A stretch of 58,414 nt of DNA from Herbaspirillum sp. alder98 (GCF_020179755.1 NZ_JAIUCY010000017.1:1-58414); one strand, 5' to 3'. Positions 1 to 9,230 are shown, numbered from the stretch's first letter. The notes: generated from the sequence alone by a model not told the origin. Program-made: numbers and translations.

Positions 1-788
1 AGATCAGCAAGTTCTTCGCGGGCGGCAAGCGCATTTCGTATGGTGCGCGGGCGATCACGGCGGGTGGCGTGCAGTCGTTGCCGAAGCTGGTCTTCCCCGG
101 CGGCGCGCTGATCGGGTGCGATGCGGGTTTTTTGAATGCGTCGCGCATCAAGGGTAGCCATGCCGCGATCAAGAGCGGCATGCTGGCGGCGGAAGCGGCT
201 TTCCATGCGCTGGGCGAAGACCGCCAGCTGGACGAATTGAGCAGTTACCCGGCCGCCTTCGAGCAATCGTGGCTGAAGGAAGAATTGCACAAGGCGCGCA
301 ACTTCAAGCCATCGATGAGCCGCGGTCTGGTCACCGGCACGCTACTGGTCGGCATCGACCAGGTATTGCTGGGCGGCCGTGCGCCGTGGACCCTGCATCA
401 CGCGCATGCCGATCACGAATGCCTGAAGCCGGCGTCGCAATTCACGCCTATCGTCTATCCGAAGCCGGATGGCAAGCTGACCTTCGATCGTTTGTCGTCG
501 GTGTTCATCTCTAACACCAACCACAGCGAGAACCAACCGGCGCATTTGACGCTGAAGGACAAGAGCGTACCGGTGCAGATCAACCTGGCGCAGTATGCGG
601 GGCCGGAATCGCGTTATTGCCCGGCGGGGGTGTATGAGTTCGTGAAGAACGAGGATAACTCGGAGCGGCTGCAGATCAATGCGCAGAACTGCGTGCATTG
701 CAAGACCTGCGACATCAAGGACCCGACGCAGAATATCGTGTGGGTCACGCCTGAGGGCGGCGGTGGGCCTAACTATTCGGGGATGTAA
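1..788 (+). CDS. Electron transfer flavoprotein-ubiquinone oxidoreductase, 3' part (5' end outside window)
   Basis: This is the C-terminal part of ETF-QO, the membrane-associated FAD and 4Fe-4S enzyme that passes electrons from electron transfer flavoprotein to ubiquinone. The reading frame is open from base 3 and ends with TAA at 786-788, giving about 261 visible codons. The stretch GGKRISYGARAI, then LPKLVFPGGALIGCDAGFLN and RIKGSHAAIKSGMLAAEAAF, is the conserved FAD/quinone-binding part of the family. The 4Fe-4S cluster cysteines are visible near the end in YCPAG and in NCVHCKTCDIKDP, and the protein ends with the typical PEGGGGPNYSGM tail. The GTG at 69 is internal and is not a real start. 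The identification is secure; only the N-terminal FAD-binding domain is missing because of the window edge. Confidence 0.96.
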   Translation, partial: ISKFFAGGKRISYGARAITAGGVQSLPKLVFPGGALIGCDAGFLNASRIKGSHAAIKSGMLAAEAAFHALGEDRQLDELSSYPAAFEQSWLKEELHKARNFKPSMSRGLVTGTLLVGIDQVLLGGRAPWTLHHAHADHECLKPASQFTPIVYPKPDGKLTFDRLSSVFISNTNHSENQPAHLTLKDKSVPVQINLAQYAGPESRYCPAGVYEFVKNEDNSERLQINAQNCVHCKTCDIKDPTQNIVWVTPEGGGGPNYSGM

Positions 789-814
789 TTAAACCGCCCG
801 TCATCTCGGCGATT

Positions 815-993
815 TATGCAACAACATCGAGGTGCGCTGGAAGACGCTGGGTCCTGACCTTCGTCAGGACGACGGAGTTACTTCATAACCCAAATTTCGT
901 CGTCCCGGCGAATGCCGGGACCCAGTGACTTATGCAACAACACCGAGACGCGCCGAAAGACGCTGGGTCCTGACTTTCGTCAGGACGACGGAG
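815..993. repeat. REP-like hairpin repeat cluster 1 (three hairpins, 116-bp period)
   Basis: Three imperfect palindromes lie between ETF-QO and the LysR gene: 843-877 (stem CCTGAC/GTCAGG), 898-925 (stem GTCCCGGC/GCCGGGAC, inverted orientation) and 959-993 (stem CCTGAC/GTCAGG). All share the outer flanks CTGGG and ACGACG. The segment starting TATGCAACAACA at 815 recurs at 931, so the cluster is a 116-bp tandem duplication. A degenerate fourth copy is seen near 799-812. The same family recurs at 36300-36728 and 57923-58067. Confidence 0.9.
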
Positions 994-1024
994 GTAGTGT
1001 TATAAACCAGCTTATCAACTCCCC

Positions 1025-1924
1025 CTACCACCGCATCCCCTGCACAAACTCCACGAACGCCCGCAACGGCGCTGGCAGATGGCGACGCCCCGGGTAATAC
1101 AGCGAGGGACCGCCGAACTGCGGCCACCAGCGCTCCAGCACCGGTTCCAGCTGGCCACGGTCGATATAGGGCCGCAACCAGTCCTCGAACAGATACACCA
1201 CCCCCGTCCCGCCCACCGCCGCCTCCACCGCCAGATCGGCGGCTGCCCCCAGCGTGACCAGCAGTGGCCCCGACGGCTCGATCTCTACGCGCTTGCCCCG
1301 ATACTCGAATAGCCAGGCCGGCGTCGCCCCGCTGGCAAAGCGCCCGCGCATGCAGGTGTGATGGGCGAGATCCTGCGGATGGCGCGGTCGACCGCGTGCA
1401 TCAAGGTAGGCGGGTGCAGCTGCGGCCGCCATGCGCTGGTGGCGCGGGCCGATGGGAATCGCCACCATGTCCTGCTCCATGCTTTCTTCATAGCGAATAC
1501 CGGCGTCGCAACCCGCCTGCACCAGATCGACGAAGCGGTCCTCGACGATGACCTCCAGCGAAATCTCGGGATAAGCCGCCAGGAATGCCGGCACGATGCG
1601 CGGCAATACCAGTCGCGACGCGCTCAGCGGCACGTTGAGCCGCAGCCGCCCGGCAGGCCGGTCGCGAAAGCCATTGACCACATCGAGCGCCGCTTCGATC
1701 GCCCCCAATGCCGGACGCAACTGGTCAAGCAGGCGCTGCCCGGCTTCCGTGGCGACCACGCTGCGGGTGGTTCGGTGCAATAGCCGCACCCCCAGCCGGG
1801 TCTCGAGCCGGCGTATCGCTTCGCTCAGTTGCGAGGCGCTGTCCCCGCTGTGGCGCGCAGCACCGCGAAATCCGCCGTGGGTGGCCACGGCCACAAAGGC
1901 ATTCAGGTCTTGCAGGTCGGCCAT
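1025..1924 (-). CDS. LysR-family transcriptional regulator
   Basis: A 299-residue LysR-type regulator. Residues 1-60 form the winged helix-turn-helix (MADLQDLNAFVAVA, then SQLSEAIRRLETRLGVRLL, then RTTRSVVATEAG), and about 90-295 form the two-lobed effector-binding domain beginning GRLRLNVPLSASR. The start at 1924 is chosen because homologous LysR proteins begin with this MADLQDLN-like sequence and GGAA lies 5 bases upstream; an in-frame ATG at 1954 would add ten residues. It is divergent from the aldo/keto reductase with 127 bases between them, the usual arrangement of a LysR regulator and its target, so it probably controls that gene and itself. The effector is not predictable. Confidence 0.93.
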   Translation of the reverse strand: MADLQDLNAFVAVATHGGFRGAARHSGDSASQLSEAIRRLETRLGVRLLHRTTRSVVATEAGQRLLDQLRPALGAIEAALDVVNGFRDRPAGRLRLNVPLSASRLVLPRIVPAFLAAYPEISLEVIVEDRFVDLVQAGCDAGIRYEESMEQDMVAIPIGPRHQRMAAAAAPAYLDARGRPRHPQDLAHHTCMRGRFASGATPAWLFEYRGKRVEIEPSGPLLVTLGAAADLAVEAAVGGTGVVYLFEDWLRPYIDRGQLEPVLERWWPQFGGPSLYYPGRRHLPAPLRAFVEFVQGMRW

Positions 1925-1992
1925 GGGGTTTCCGGGCTGGGAAGGAATAAGCATTGTACGATTTTCGGCACAGGGTGTGCGATTGTGCGGGA

Positions 1993-2021
1993 TTGTGATA
2001 CAGGCGTGACGTGCCTAGACT
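1993..2021 (+). promoter_or_regulatory. Candidate sigma-70 promoter of the aldo/keto reductase gene
   Basis: A -35 box TTGTGA (1993-1998) and a -10 box TAGACT (2016-2021) are separated by 17 bases and lie 30 bases upstream of the AKR start. The stretch also holds the repeated word GATTGTG (1981 and 1991), a possible contact for the divergent LysR regulator. Confidence 0.5.
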
Positions 2022-2051
2022 AGACCTGTCCACTCATTCAAAGGAATCCCG

Positions 2052-2915
2052 ATGACACACGCAAGCAATGCCGGCCATTACACGCTCGGCGAATTCACCG
2101 TCAATCGCATGGGATATGGCGCCATGCAACTGGCCGGCCCCCATGTGTTCGGCCCGCCGCGCGATCGCGACCAGGCACTGGCAGTATTGCGGGCAACCGT
2201 CGAACTGGGGATCAATCACATCGATACCAGTGACTTCTACGGCCCGCACGTGACCAATCAACTGATCCGCGAGGCCTTGCACCCTTACCGCGATGAGCTG
2301 GTGATCGTGACCAAGATCGGCGCGCGACGCGGCAAGGACGGCAGCTGGTTGCCGGCGCAGTCGCCGGCCGACCTGCAATCGGCCGTGCACGACAACCTGC
2401 GCAACCTGGGGCTGGAGGCAATGGATGTGGTCAACCTGCGCTTGATGTTCGATGTGGCGGGACCAGCCGAAGGCGATATCGAGCCACACATGACGGCGCT
2501 GGCGCAATTGCAGCAGCAGGGGCTGGTGCGACACATCGGCCTGTCCAACGCGACGGCCGCCCAGGTGGCGCAGGCGCGCCGGATCGCGCCGATCGTGTGC
2601 GTGCAGAACCAGTACAACCTGGCACACCGGAAAGACGACGCGCTGATCACGCAACTGGCCGCCGACGGCATCGCCTATGTGCCGTTCTTTCCGCTCGGTG
2701 GATTTTCGCCGCTGCAGTCGTCGACGCTTGAAGAAGTGGCCGCCGAATATGGGGCCACACCACTACAGACGGCGCTGGCCTGGCTGCTGCAGCGCTCGCC
2801 CAATATCCTGGTGATCGCGGGTACCTCGTCGCCCGATCACCTGCGCCAGAACGTGGCAGCGGCCGACCTGAAGCTGTCGGCGCCATCCATCGCCGCGCTC
2901 GACAGCATCGCCTGA
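2052..2915 (+). CDS. Aldo/keto reductase family oxidoreductase
   Basis: A 287-residue NADPH-dependent aldo/keto reductase with a TIM-barrel fold. Visible family features are MGYGAMQLAGP at the N-terminus, GINHIDTSDFYGP with the catalytic Asp and Tyr, VTKIGA with the catalytic Lys, and the cofactor-binding end VIAGTSSPDHLRQN. At the place where most members carry the active-site His the strand reads VVNLRLM, without His. I recall this from the E. coli YdbC-like (pyridoxal reductase) branch, so that branch is the best guess. The start at 2052 has AAGGA five bases upstream. It is probably controlled by the divergent LysR gene. It converges on the NUDIX gene with only one base between the stop codons. 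Confidence 0.92.
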   Translation: MTHASNAGHYTLGEFTVNRMGYGAMQLAGPHVFGPPRDRDQALAVLRATVELGINHIDTSDFYGPHVTNQLIREALHPYRDELVIVTKIGARRGKDGSWLPAQSPADLQSAVHDNLRNLGLEAMDVVNLRLMFDVAGPAEGDIEPHMTALAQLQQQGLVRHIGLSNATAAQVAQARRIAPIVCVQNQYNLAHRKDDALITQLAADGIAYVPFFPLGGFSPLQSSTLEEVAAEYGATPLQTALAWLLQRSPNILVIAGTSSPDHLRQNVAAADLKLSAPSIAALDSIA

Positions 2916-2916
2916 A

Positions 2917-3483
2917 TCAGGCGCCGACCGGCGCCGTCCAGGCGCCGCTGGTGATCTTCTCCAGCCAGAACACGCCGATCACCGTCTTGACGTCGGTGAT
3001 CTGGCCGCTGCGCACCTGTTCGATCAACTCGGACAAGGGCGCACGGTAGATATCGAGGAACTCGCCCTCGTCCAGCTGCCGTGGCCCTTCCTTCAGGCCA
3101 CGCGCGACATACAGCTCCAGCCGCTCATCGGCATAGGCGATGGCGTTGTGGATGGTGCAGATATGCTGCCAGTCGGTGGCCGTATAACCGGTCTCTTCCA
3201 GCAGTTCGCGCTTGGCACAGGCCAATTCGTCCTCACCGGGATCGATCTTGCCAGCGGGAAATTCAATGAACACGCGATTCAGCGGATAACGGAACTGGCG
3301 CTCCATCAACACCGTGCCATCATCGAACACCGGCAGGACCGTGACGGCGCCGGGGTGCTTGATGTATTCGCGGATCGACTCCTTGCCGTCAGGCAGGATC
3401 ACGGTGTCGCACTGCACTTTCAGAAAGTGACCATCGTAGACTTGCTGGCCGTCTTTCTTCGTTTCTTTCAGGTGGGCATCCAT
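2917..3483 (-). CDS. NUDIX hydrolase, ADP-ribose pyrophosphatase-like
   Basis: A 188-residue NUDIX hydrolase. The NUDIX box is intact from GKIDPGEDE to RELLEETGY and supplies the Mg2+-binding REXXEE residues. The N-terminal part (VYDGHFLKVQCDTVILPDGK, IREYIKHPGAV) and MERQFRYPL match the ADP-ribose/ADP-sugar pyrophosphatase group. The start at 3483 is an ATG with GAGAAGAG upstream; the longer frame would use weak starts. It follows DUF2818 on the same strand after a 114-base gap containing a strong hairpin, so it may be a partly independent unit. The exact substrate cannot be read from sequence. Confidence 0.92.
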   Translation of the reverse strand: MDAHLKETKKDGQQVYDGHFLKVQCDTVILPDGKESIREYIKHPGAVTVLPVFDDGTVLMERQFRYPLNRVFIEFPAGKIDPGEDELACAKRELLEETGYTATDWQHICTIHNAIAYADERLELYVARGLKEGPRQLDEGEFLDIYRAPLSELIEQVRSGQITDVKTVIGVFWLEKITSGAWTAPVGA

Positions 3484-3521
3484 GGGGACTCTTCTCGTTG
3501 GCAAAGTGGGAGATCTGATGC

Positions 3522-3559
3522 AACAAAGGGCAGGCGGCCCGTGGTGGCCGCCTGCCCTT
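3522..3559 (-). terminator. Hairpin terminator after the nuo-DUF2818 operon
   Basis: A perfect 13-bp stem (AAGGGCAGGCGGC at 3526-3538 against 3547-3559) with an 8-base loop, followed on the minus strand by TTTGTTG. It sits between DUF2818 and the NUDIX gene and is the best candidate for the end of the nuo transcript. The U-run is short, so readthrough is likely. Confidence 0.65.
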
Positions 3560-3597
3560 GGACAAGAGATTGTACCGAGTTGTCCCAGTTCGCGTGA

Positions 3598-3912
3598 TCA
3601 GTTGTGCTTCTTGCGCAGATAGCGCAGCACATAACCAGGATAGGCCAGCACCAGGAATACGCAGGCGGTGATGGCATAGAACTCCCAGCCCTGCGAAAAC
3701 GCATTGCCCTGGCTGGATTCCAGCAGGCGCGCCACGCCGCCGACGGCAAAATACAGTAGCAGCAATTCGATCAGCCGCACCCACACCGGCTTGACCCAGC
3801 CGCTGACCTTGCTCAGCGGGACCAGCGCAAACAGCTGCTGGTTGAAGAACGGCAAATTGGCCGCAAGCGCGGCCAACAGGATGATGCCCAGACTGAACAG
3901 GGAAACGTTCAT
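3598..3912 (-). CDS. DUF2818 family membrane protein
   Basis: A 104-residue protein with three or four hydrophobic segments: about 5-22, 45-62 (LIELLLLYFAVGGVARLL) and 75-97 (FYAITACVFLVLAYPGYVL), ending in a basic tail RYLRKKHN. It matches DUF2818, which to my knowledge is found next to nuoN in Burkholderiales. Its ATG overlaps the nuoN stop by one base (TGATG), so translation is probably coupled to NuoN. Position and coupling suggest an accessory or assembly role for complex I, but no function is established. The start at 3912 is chosen over longer frames because of this overlap and the hydrophobic N-terminus. Confidence 0.88.
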   Translation of the reverse strand: MNVSLFSLGIILLAALAANLPFFNQQLFALVPLSKVSGWVKPVWVRLIELLLLYFAVGGVARLLESSQGNAFSQGWEFYAITACVFLVLAYPGYVLRYLRKKHN

Positions 3913-5417
3913 CAAGCCACGACTTTGCTGAGGAACGTTGCCAGTGTGGTGACGATGGCATTGGTGCAGGCATCCATCAGGTGACCAGGCCACAGGCCCA
4001 ACACCAGGGCCGCCAGGCCATTGATGCTCAACACCACGCGCACGTCCGGTGCGGCGACGATCTTGCTGGTGTCGACCGGCTCATCGAAGTACATCACTTT
4101 GACCACGCGGATGTAGTAGAACGCGCCGATCAGCGAGAACACCACCGCCAGCACTGCCAGCCAGATCTGGCCGGTACCCAGCACCGCCTGCAGCACCGAC
4201 AGCTTGGCGTAGAAGCCAACCAGCGGCGGCAAGCCTGCCAGCGAGAACATCAGGATCATCATCACGGCGGCAAACCAGGGGCTGCGCTGGTTGAGGCCCT
4301 TGAAGTCGTCGATAGTGTCGGCTTCGAAACCGGCACGCGACAGCAGGATGATCACGCCGAAGGTGCCCAGCGTGGTCAGCACGTAGGTGACGCCGTAGAA
4401 CAAGGCGGCGCTGTAGGCATTCACGGCCGAGAACAGGTTACCGTCAACCACGCCCGACAGCAGGCCCAGCAGCATGAAGCCCATGTGCGAGATGGTCGAG
4501 TAGGCCAGCATGCGCTTGAGGTTACTTTGCGCGATGGCGGTGACGTTGCCCAGCATGATCGACAGCACGGCCATCACCATCAGCATCTGCTGCCAGTCCA
4601 CTGCCAGTGGCAGCAGGCCTTCGACCAGCAGGCGGAAAGTGATCGCGAAGGTCGCCAGCTTGGGCGCCGCGCCCAGCAGCAGCGTGACCGGCGTCGGCGA
4701 ACCCTGGTAGACGTCCGGGACCCACATGTGGAACGGCACGGTACCCAGCTTGAAGGCCAGGCCGGCCACCACGAACACGATGCCGAATACCAGCACGGTG
4801 CGGTCGACGGTGCCCGAGACGATGGCGCGGAAGACTTCGTTGAGCTCCAGCGAACCGGTGGCGCCGTACAACATCGAGATGCCGTACAGCAGGAAGCCGG
4901 AGGCCAGTGCGCCCAGGATGAAATACTTCATGCCCGCTTCGGTCGCGGCGACGTTGTCGCGGCGCAGGGCGACCAGCGCATACAGCGACAGCGACATCAG
5001 TTCGAGGCCGAGGTAGATCGACAGGAAGCTGTTACCCGAGATCATCACCATCTGGCCCAGCGTGGCAAACAGCGCCAGCGCATAGAATTCGCCGCCCAGC
5101 TGGCCGCCGGTGATGCCGCGCACGCTGTTGTACTGGCGCGAATACACCAGCGTGACGCCAACGCCGAGGTAGGTGAACAGCTTCAACAGGGCCGACAGCG
5201 GGTCCGACACGAACATGTTGTTGAAGGTGTAGACCGTCGCACCGCTGTTGAGGTCGCCAAAGGTCAGCGCCGCGCAGACTGCCAGCGCCAGCAGCGACAG
5301 CAGGTAGGTGATGACGCGCTTGGCTTCCGGCAGGAACATATCGATCAGCAGGATCACGGAGGTCGCGATCAGCAGAAATATTTCCGGATAGACAGGGATC
5401 AGATTCATGTTGTTCAT
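3912..5417 (-). CDS. nuoN: NADH-quinone oxidoreductase subunit N
   Basis: A 501-residue antiporter-like subunit of the membrane arm of complex I, with about 14 transmembrane helices. The conserved helix-5 glutamate is visible in [14 protein letters not shown], and the proton-channel lysines lie in [21 protein letters not shown] and in [16 protein letters not shown]. It pumps protons together with NuoL and NuoM. It is the last canonical nuo gene; DUF2818 follows by a one-base overlap. The 143-base gap to nuoM holds a GC-rich hairpin. Length is normal for the family. Confidence 0.97.
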   Translation of the reverse strand: MNNMNLIPVYPEIFLLIATSVILLIDMFLPEAKRVITYLLSLLALAVCAALTFGDLNSGATVYTFNNMFVSDPLSALLKLFTYLGVGVTLVYSRQYNSVRGITGGQLGGEFYALALFATLGQMVMISGNSFLSIYLGLELMSLSLYALVALRRDNVAATEAGMKYFILGALASGFLLYGISMLYGATGSLELNEVFRAIVSGTVDRTVLVFGIVFVVAGLAFKLGTVPFHMWVPDVYQGSPTPVTLLLGAAPKLATFAITFRLLVEGLLPLAVDWQQMLMVMAVLSIMLGNVTAIAQSNLKRMLAYSTISHMGFMLLGLLSGVVDGNLFSAVNAYSAALFYGVTYVLTTLGTFGVIILLSRAGFEADTIDDFKGLNQRSPWFAAVMMILMFSLAGLPPLVGFYAKLSVLQAVLGTGQIWLAVLAVVFSLIGAFYYIRVVKVMYFDEPVDTSKIVAAPDVRVVLSINGLAALVLGLWPGHLMDACTNAIVTTLATFLSKVVA

Positions 5418-5520
5418 TTAGTTACTACCGCTTGTTCGCCGCTTGTCGCAGTGGCCCGCCAGGAATGACCGGCCTCTGCTTCGCTTTACCGGCATTGCCG
5501 CACCGGCTTGTCTCGTTGCC

Positions 5521-5544
5521 GGCGGGGCCTTGCTGCGCCCCGCC
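5521..5544 (-). other. Intercistronic GC-rich hairpin (nuoM-nuoN)
   Basis: GGCGGGGC (5521-5528) pairs perfectly with GCCCCGCC (5537-5544). There is no U-run, so it is unlikely to be a terminator. It may mark a processing site or mRNA-stability element inside the nuo transcript. Confidence 0.5.
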
Positions 5545-5560
5545 CTTTGCTGCCATTACA

Positions 5561-7054
5561 TCAGGATGGAATCTTCGTCTGCGCCACGTGCTGCAGCAGG
5601 TCGGTCACCGAGGTCTGGATGGTATCGGTGATGATCGCCGGGTACAGGCCCATGACCATGGTGGCAATCGCCAGCACGCCCAGGATGAAGAATTCACGAC
5701 CGTTCAGGTCGACCAGCTCCGACACGTGATGGTTGGTCACCGCGCCGAAGATGACGCGCTTGGCCAGCCACAGCGAGTACGCCGCGCCCAGGATCAGGGC
5801 GGTGGCCGCCAGCAGGCCGATCCAGAAATTGAACTTGACCGCGCCCAGGATCACCATGAATTCGCCGACGAAACCGGAAGTGGCCGGCAGGCCGCAGTTG
5901 GCCAGCGAGAACAGGATGAAGAAGAACGCAAAACGCGGCATCTTGTTGACCACGCCACCGTACTGGGCGATGTCGCGGGTATGCATCTGGTCGTACAGCA
6001 CGCCGATACACATGAACATCGCTCCCGACACGAAGCCGTGCGAGATCATCTGCACGATACCGCCCTGCACTGCCATGTCGTTGAACATGAAGAAGCCCAG
6101 CGTGACGAAGCCCATGTGGGCAATCGACGAGTACGCCACCAGTTTCTTCATGTCCTGCTGCACCAGCGCCACCAGGCCAATGTAGATCACCGCCACCAGC
6201 GACAGGAAGATCATGAAGCCGGACAGCGCATGGCTGGCGTCAGGCAGGATCGGCAGCGAGAAGCGCAGGAAACCGTAGGCGCCCAGCTTGAGCATGATCG
6301 CCGCCAGCACGATGGAGCCGCCGGTCGGCGCCTGCACGTGGGCGTCGGGCAACCAGGTGTGCACCGGCCACATCGGCACCTTCACCGCAAAGGCGGCCAG
6401 GAAGGCGAAGAACAGGATCTTCTGCTCCAGCATCGACAGCGGCAAGGCGTGCCAGGTCGGGATGTCGAAGGTGCCGCCCGAGACGAAGTACAGGTAGATC
6501 AGCGCCACCAGCATCAGCAGCGAGCCGGCCAGCGTGTAGAGGAACAGCTTGAAGGCCGCATAGACGCGGTTGTCGCCGCCCCACACACCGACGATGATGA
6601 ACATCGGGATCAGGGTCGCTTCGAAGAACACGTAGAACAGCATCGCGTCGAGCGACGAGAAGACGCCGATCATGATGCCCGACAGGATCAGGAAGGCGCC
6701 CATGTACTGGCCGACGCGCTTCTGGATCACGACCCAGCCGGCCAGCACCACGATCACCGTGATGAAGGCGGTCAGCGGCACGAACCACAGCGAGATGCCG
6801 TCCAGGCCCAGGAAGTACGAGATGTTGAAGCGATCGATCCAGGGCGTCTTCTCGACGAACTGGTAGCCGTGTGCGGCCGGATCGAAATGCTGGATCAGCG
6901 GGAAGGTCGCAACCAGGCCGACCAGCGCACCGAACAGGGACAGCCAGCGGGCCAGGCCCGGATTGCTGTCACGCCCGATGGCCAGAACAAGAATGCCGAA
7001 GACGATGGGTGTCCAGATCGCCAGGCTCAGGATGGGAAAAGTTGACTGCATCAT
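5561..7054 (-). CDS. nuoM: NADH-quinone oxidoreductase subunit M
   Basis: A 497-residue antiporter-like membrane subunit of complex I with about 14 transmembrane helices. The conserved glutamate of the pump is in LFYVFFEATLIPMFIIVG, and the central channel is marked by VKVPMWPVHTWLPDAHVQAP and by MKKLVAYSSIAHMGFVTLG. It forms one of the three proton channels with NuoL and NuoN. It starts at 7054, nine bases after the nuoL stop codon. Length and motifs are normal for the family. Confidence 0.97.
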   Translation of the reverse strand: MMQSTFPILSLAIWTPIVFGILVLAIGRDSNPGLARWLSLFGALVGLVATFPLIQHFDPAAHGYQFVEKTPWIDRFNISYFLGLDGISLWFVPLTAFITVIVVLAGWVVIQKRVGQYMGAFLILSGIMIGVFSSLDAMLFYVFFEATLIPMFIIVGVWGGDNRVYAAFKLFLYTLAGSLLMLVALIYLYFVSGGTFDIPTWHALPLSMLEQKILFFAFLAAFAVKVPMWPVHTWLPDAHVQAPTGGSIVLAAIMLKLGAYGFLRFSLPILPDASHALSGFMIFLSLVAVIYIGLVALVQQDMKKLVAYSSIAHMGFVTLGFFMFNDMAVQGGIVQMISHGFVSGAMFMCIGVLYDQMHTRDIAQYGGVVNKMPRFAFFFILFSLANCGLPATSGFVGEFMVILGAVKFNFWIGLLAATALILGAAYSLWLAKRVIFGAVTNHHVSELVDLNGREFFILGVLAIATMVMGLYPAIITDTIQTSVTDLLQHVAQTKIPS

Positions 7055-7063
7055 GGTTGTTAT

Positions 7064-9184
7064 TTACTTGGCGAACGGAAACGGCATGAACCACACCAGG
7101 AAGCCCAACACCCCGATGATCATCACGAAGGCATAGTGATAGATGTAACCGGACTGCCACAGGCGCGTGAACTTCGCAAACCAGCCAACTACCTTGGCGC
7201 TGCCGTTGACGGCCAGGCCATCGATGATGGCGCGATCGCCGATCGACGACAGACCACCGCCGAGCAGGCGCGCACCACCGGCAAACACCACTTCGTTGAA
7301 CTTGTCCATGTAGTACTTGTTGTCCAGGATGGTGTAGATCACGCTGAACTTCTGCTTGAACCAGGCCGGCACGCGGGGGTTGATCATGTAGCAGTAGTAG
7401 GCAGTTGCCACACCGGCAATGGCCAGCCACAACGGCGCGGTCAAGAAGGCGTGGATCACCATGCCGACCGGACCGTGGAACTCGTGGGCCAGCTCTTCCA
7501 TCACCTTGTGGTTTTCACCGAAGAAGATCACGCCCTTGAAGAAGTCGCCATACAGCATCGGCGAGATCGCGAAGAAACCGACGATCACCGAAGGAATGGC
7601 CAGCAGGATCAGCGGCAAGGTCACCACCAGTGGCGATTCGTGCGGCTTTTGTCCCGGCGCCAGGCCGTGGTGATGCTCGTCATGGCCGTGATCATCGTGC
7701 GCTGCATGATCGTCGTGGCCGTGCGCATCGTGACCATGTGCGTGGTCGTCGTGGGCCGCATGGGCCGCGGCCGGTGCGTGATGATCATCGTGCGCATGCG
7801 CCTTGCCGAAACGCTCTTCACCGTGGAACACCAGGAAGTACATCCGGAACGAATAGAAGGCGGTCACGAAGACGCTGGCCAGCACGGCGAAATAGGCAAA
7901 GCCCGAACCCGCCAGGTGCGACTCGGCGGCCGCTTCGATGATGCTGTCCTTCGAGTAGAAACCCGAGAAGAACGGGGTACCGATCAGCGCCAGCGAACCC
8001 AGCAGCGACGTGATCCAGGTGATCGGCATGTACTTGCGCAGGCCGCCCATGTTGCGCATGTCCTGGTCGTGGTGCATGCCGATGATGACCGAACCGGCGC
8101 CCAGGAACAGCAGTGCCTTGAAGAAGGCGTGGGTCATCAGGTGGAACACCGCCACCGAGTAGGCCGAGGCGCCCAGCGCCACGGTCATGTAGCCCAGCTG
8201 CGACAGGGTCGAGTAGGCGACCACGCGCTTGATGTCGGTCTGGATGGTGCCCAAAAAGCCCATGAACAGGGCCGTGATGGCGCCGATCACCAGGATCACC
8301 GACAAGGCCGTATCGGACAATTCGAACAGCGGCGACATGCGGGTGACCATGAAGATACCGGCCGTCACCATGGTGGCGGCGTGGATCAGCGCGGAAATCG
8401 GGGTCGGGCCTTCCATCGAGTCAGGCAGCCAGACGTGCAGCGGGAACTGGGCCGACTTGCCCATCGCGCCCACGAACAGGCAGATACATGCCACCGTCAG
8501 CAGCATCCAGTCGGTGCCCGGCAGGGTCAGCTGCGCCAGTTCGGCGCGCTTGTCGAACACTTCGGTGTAGTTCATCGAACCGGCGTAGGCCAGCAACAGG
8601 CCGATGCCGAGGATGAAGCCGAAGTCGCCCACGCGGTTGACCAGGAAGGCCTTCATGTTGGCCTTGATCGCCGTCGGGCGGGTGTACCAGAAACCGATCA
8701 GCAGGTACGACACCAGGCCCACCGCTTCCCAGCCGAAGAACAGCTGCAGGAAGTTGTTGCTCATGACCAGCATCAGCATCGAGAAGGTGAACAGCGAGAT
8801 GTACGAGAAGAAGCGGTTGTAGCCTTCGTCGTCCTTCATGTAGCCGATCGTGTAGATGTGCACCATCAGCGACACCGAGGTCACCACGCACATCATCAAC
8901 GCCGTCAGGCTGTCGACCATGAAGCCGATTTCCAGCTTCAGGCCAGCCACCGTCATCCAGGTGTACAGGGTGCCGTTGTAGGTGGCGCCGTCAAGCACCG
9001 CGAACAGGGTCTGCAACGAGATGATGGCAGCGATCAGCACGCCCAGGATGGTCGCGGTATGCGACACCTTGCGTCCGACCACATTGCCGAAGAACCTGGT
9101 GCCCAGGAAGCCGGCAATGGCAGAACCCACCAGCGGCGCCAGTGGGACTGCAAGAAGAAGATGTGGGTTAAGTTGCCCCGCCAT
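7064..9184 (-). CDS. nuoL: NADH-quinone oxidoreductase subunit L with a His-rich insertion
   Basis: A 706-residue distal proton-pumping subunit of complex I. The conserved glutamate lies in LFFGWEAVGLVSYLLIGFWY (about residue 153), and the channel motifs KSAQFPLHVWLPDSMEGPTP and TDIKRVVAYSTLSQLGYM are intact. The C-terminal part carries the long lateral amphipathic helix and last transmembrane helix of this subunit. The protein is longer than E. coli NuoL (613 residues, from memory), mainly because residues 463-506 form a hydrophilic segment with 18 His and 10 Asp before the motif GLAPGQKPHESP. Such a stretch could bind Zn, Ni or Co or act as a flexible loop. The pump motifs on either side are unaffected. 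Confidence 0.97.
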   Translation of the reverse strand: MAGQLNPHLLLAVPLAPLVGSAIAGFLGTRFFGNVVGRKVSHTATILGVLIAAIISLQTLFAVLDGATYNGTLYTWMTVAGLKLEIGFMVDSLTALMMCVVTSVSLMVHIYTIGYMKDDEGYNRFFSYISLFTFSMLMLVMSNNFLQLFFGWEAVGLVSYLLIGFWYTRPTAIKANMKAFLVNRVGDFGFILGIGLLLAYAGSMNYTEVFDKRAELAQLTLPGTDWMLLTVACICLFVGAMGKSAQFPLHVWLPDSMEGPTPISALIHAATMVTAGIFMVTRMSPLFELSDTALSVILVIGAITALFMGFLGTIQTDIKRVVAYSTLSQLGYMTVALGASAYSVAVFHLMTHAFFKALLFLGAGSVIIGMHHDQDMRNMGGLRKYMPITWITSLLGSLALIGTPFFSGFYSKDSIIEAAAESHLAGSGFAYFAVLASVFVTAFYSFRMYFLVFHGEERFGKAHAHDDHHAPAAAHAAHDDHAHGHDAHGHDDHAAHDDHGHDEHHHGLAPGQKPHESPLVVTLPLILLAIPSVIVGFFAISPMLYGDFFKGVIFFGENHKVMEELAHEFHGPVGMVIHAFLTAPLWLAIAGVATAYYCYMINPRVPAWFKQKFSVIYTILDNKYYMDKFNEVVFAGGARLLGGGLSSIGDRAIIDGLAVNGSAKVVGWFAKFTRLWQSGYIYHYAFVMIIGVLGFLVWFMPFPFAK

Positions 9185-9209
9185 GATGAACCTTATCGCT
9201 TATTGGCTG

Positions 9210-9230
9210 CCCCGCATTGCCGCCGCGGGG
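9210..9230 (-). other. Intercistronic GC-rich hairpin (nuoK-nuoL)
   Basis: CCCCGC (9210-9215) pairs with GCGGGG (9225-9230) in the 95-base gap between nuoK and nuoL. No U-run follows on the minus strand, so it looks like an internal mRNA structure rather than a terminator. Confidence 0.4.
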
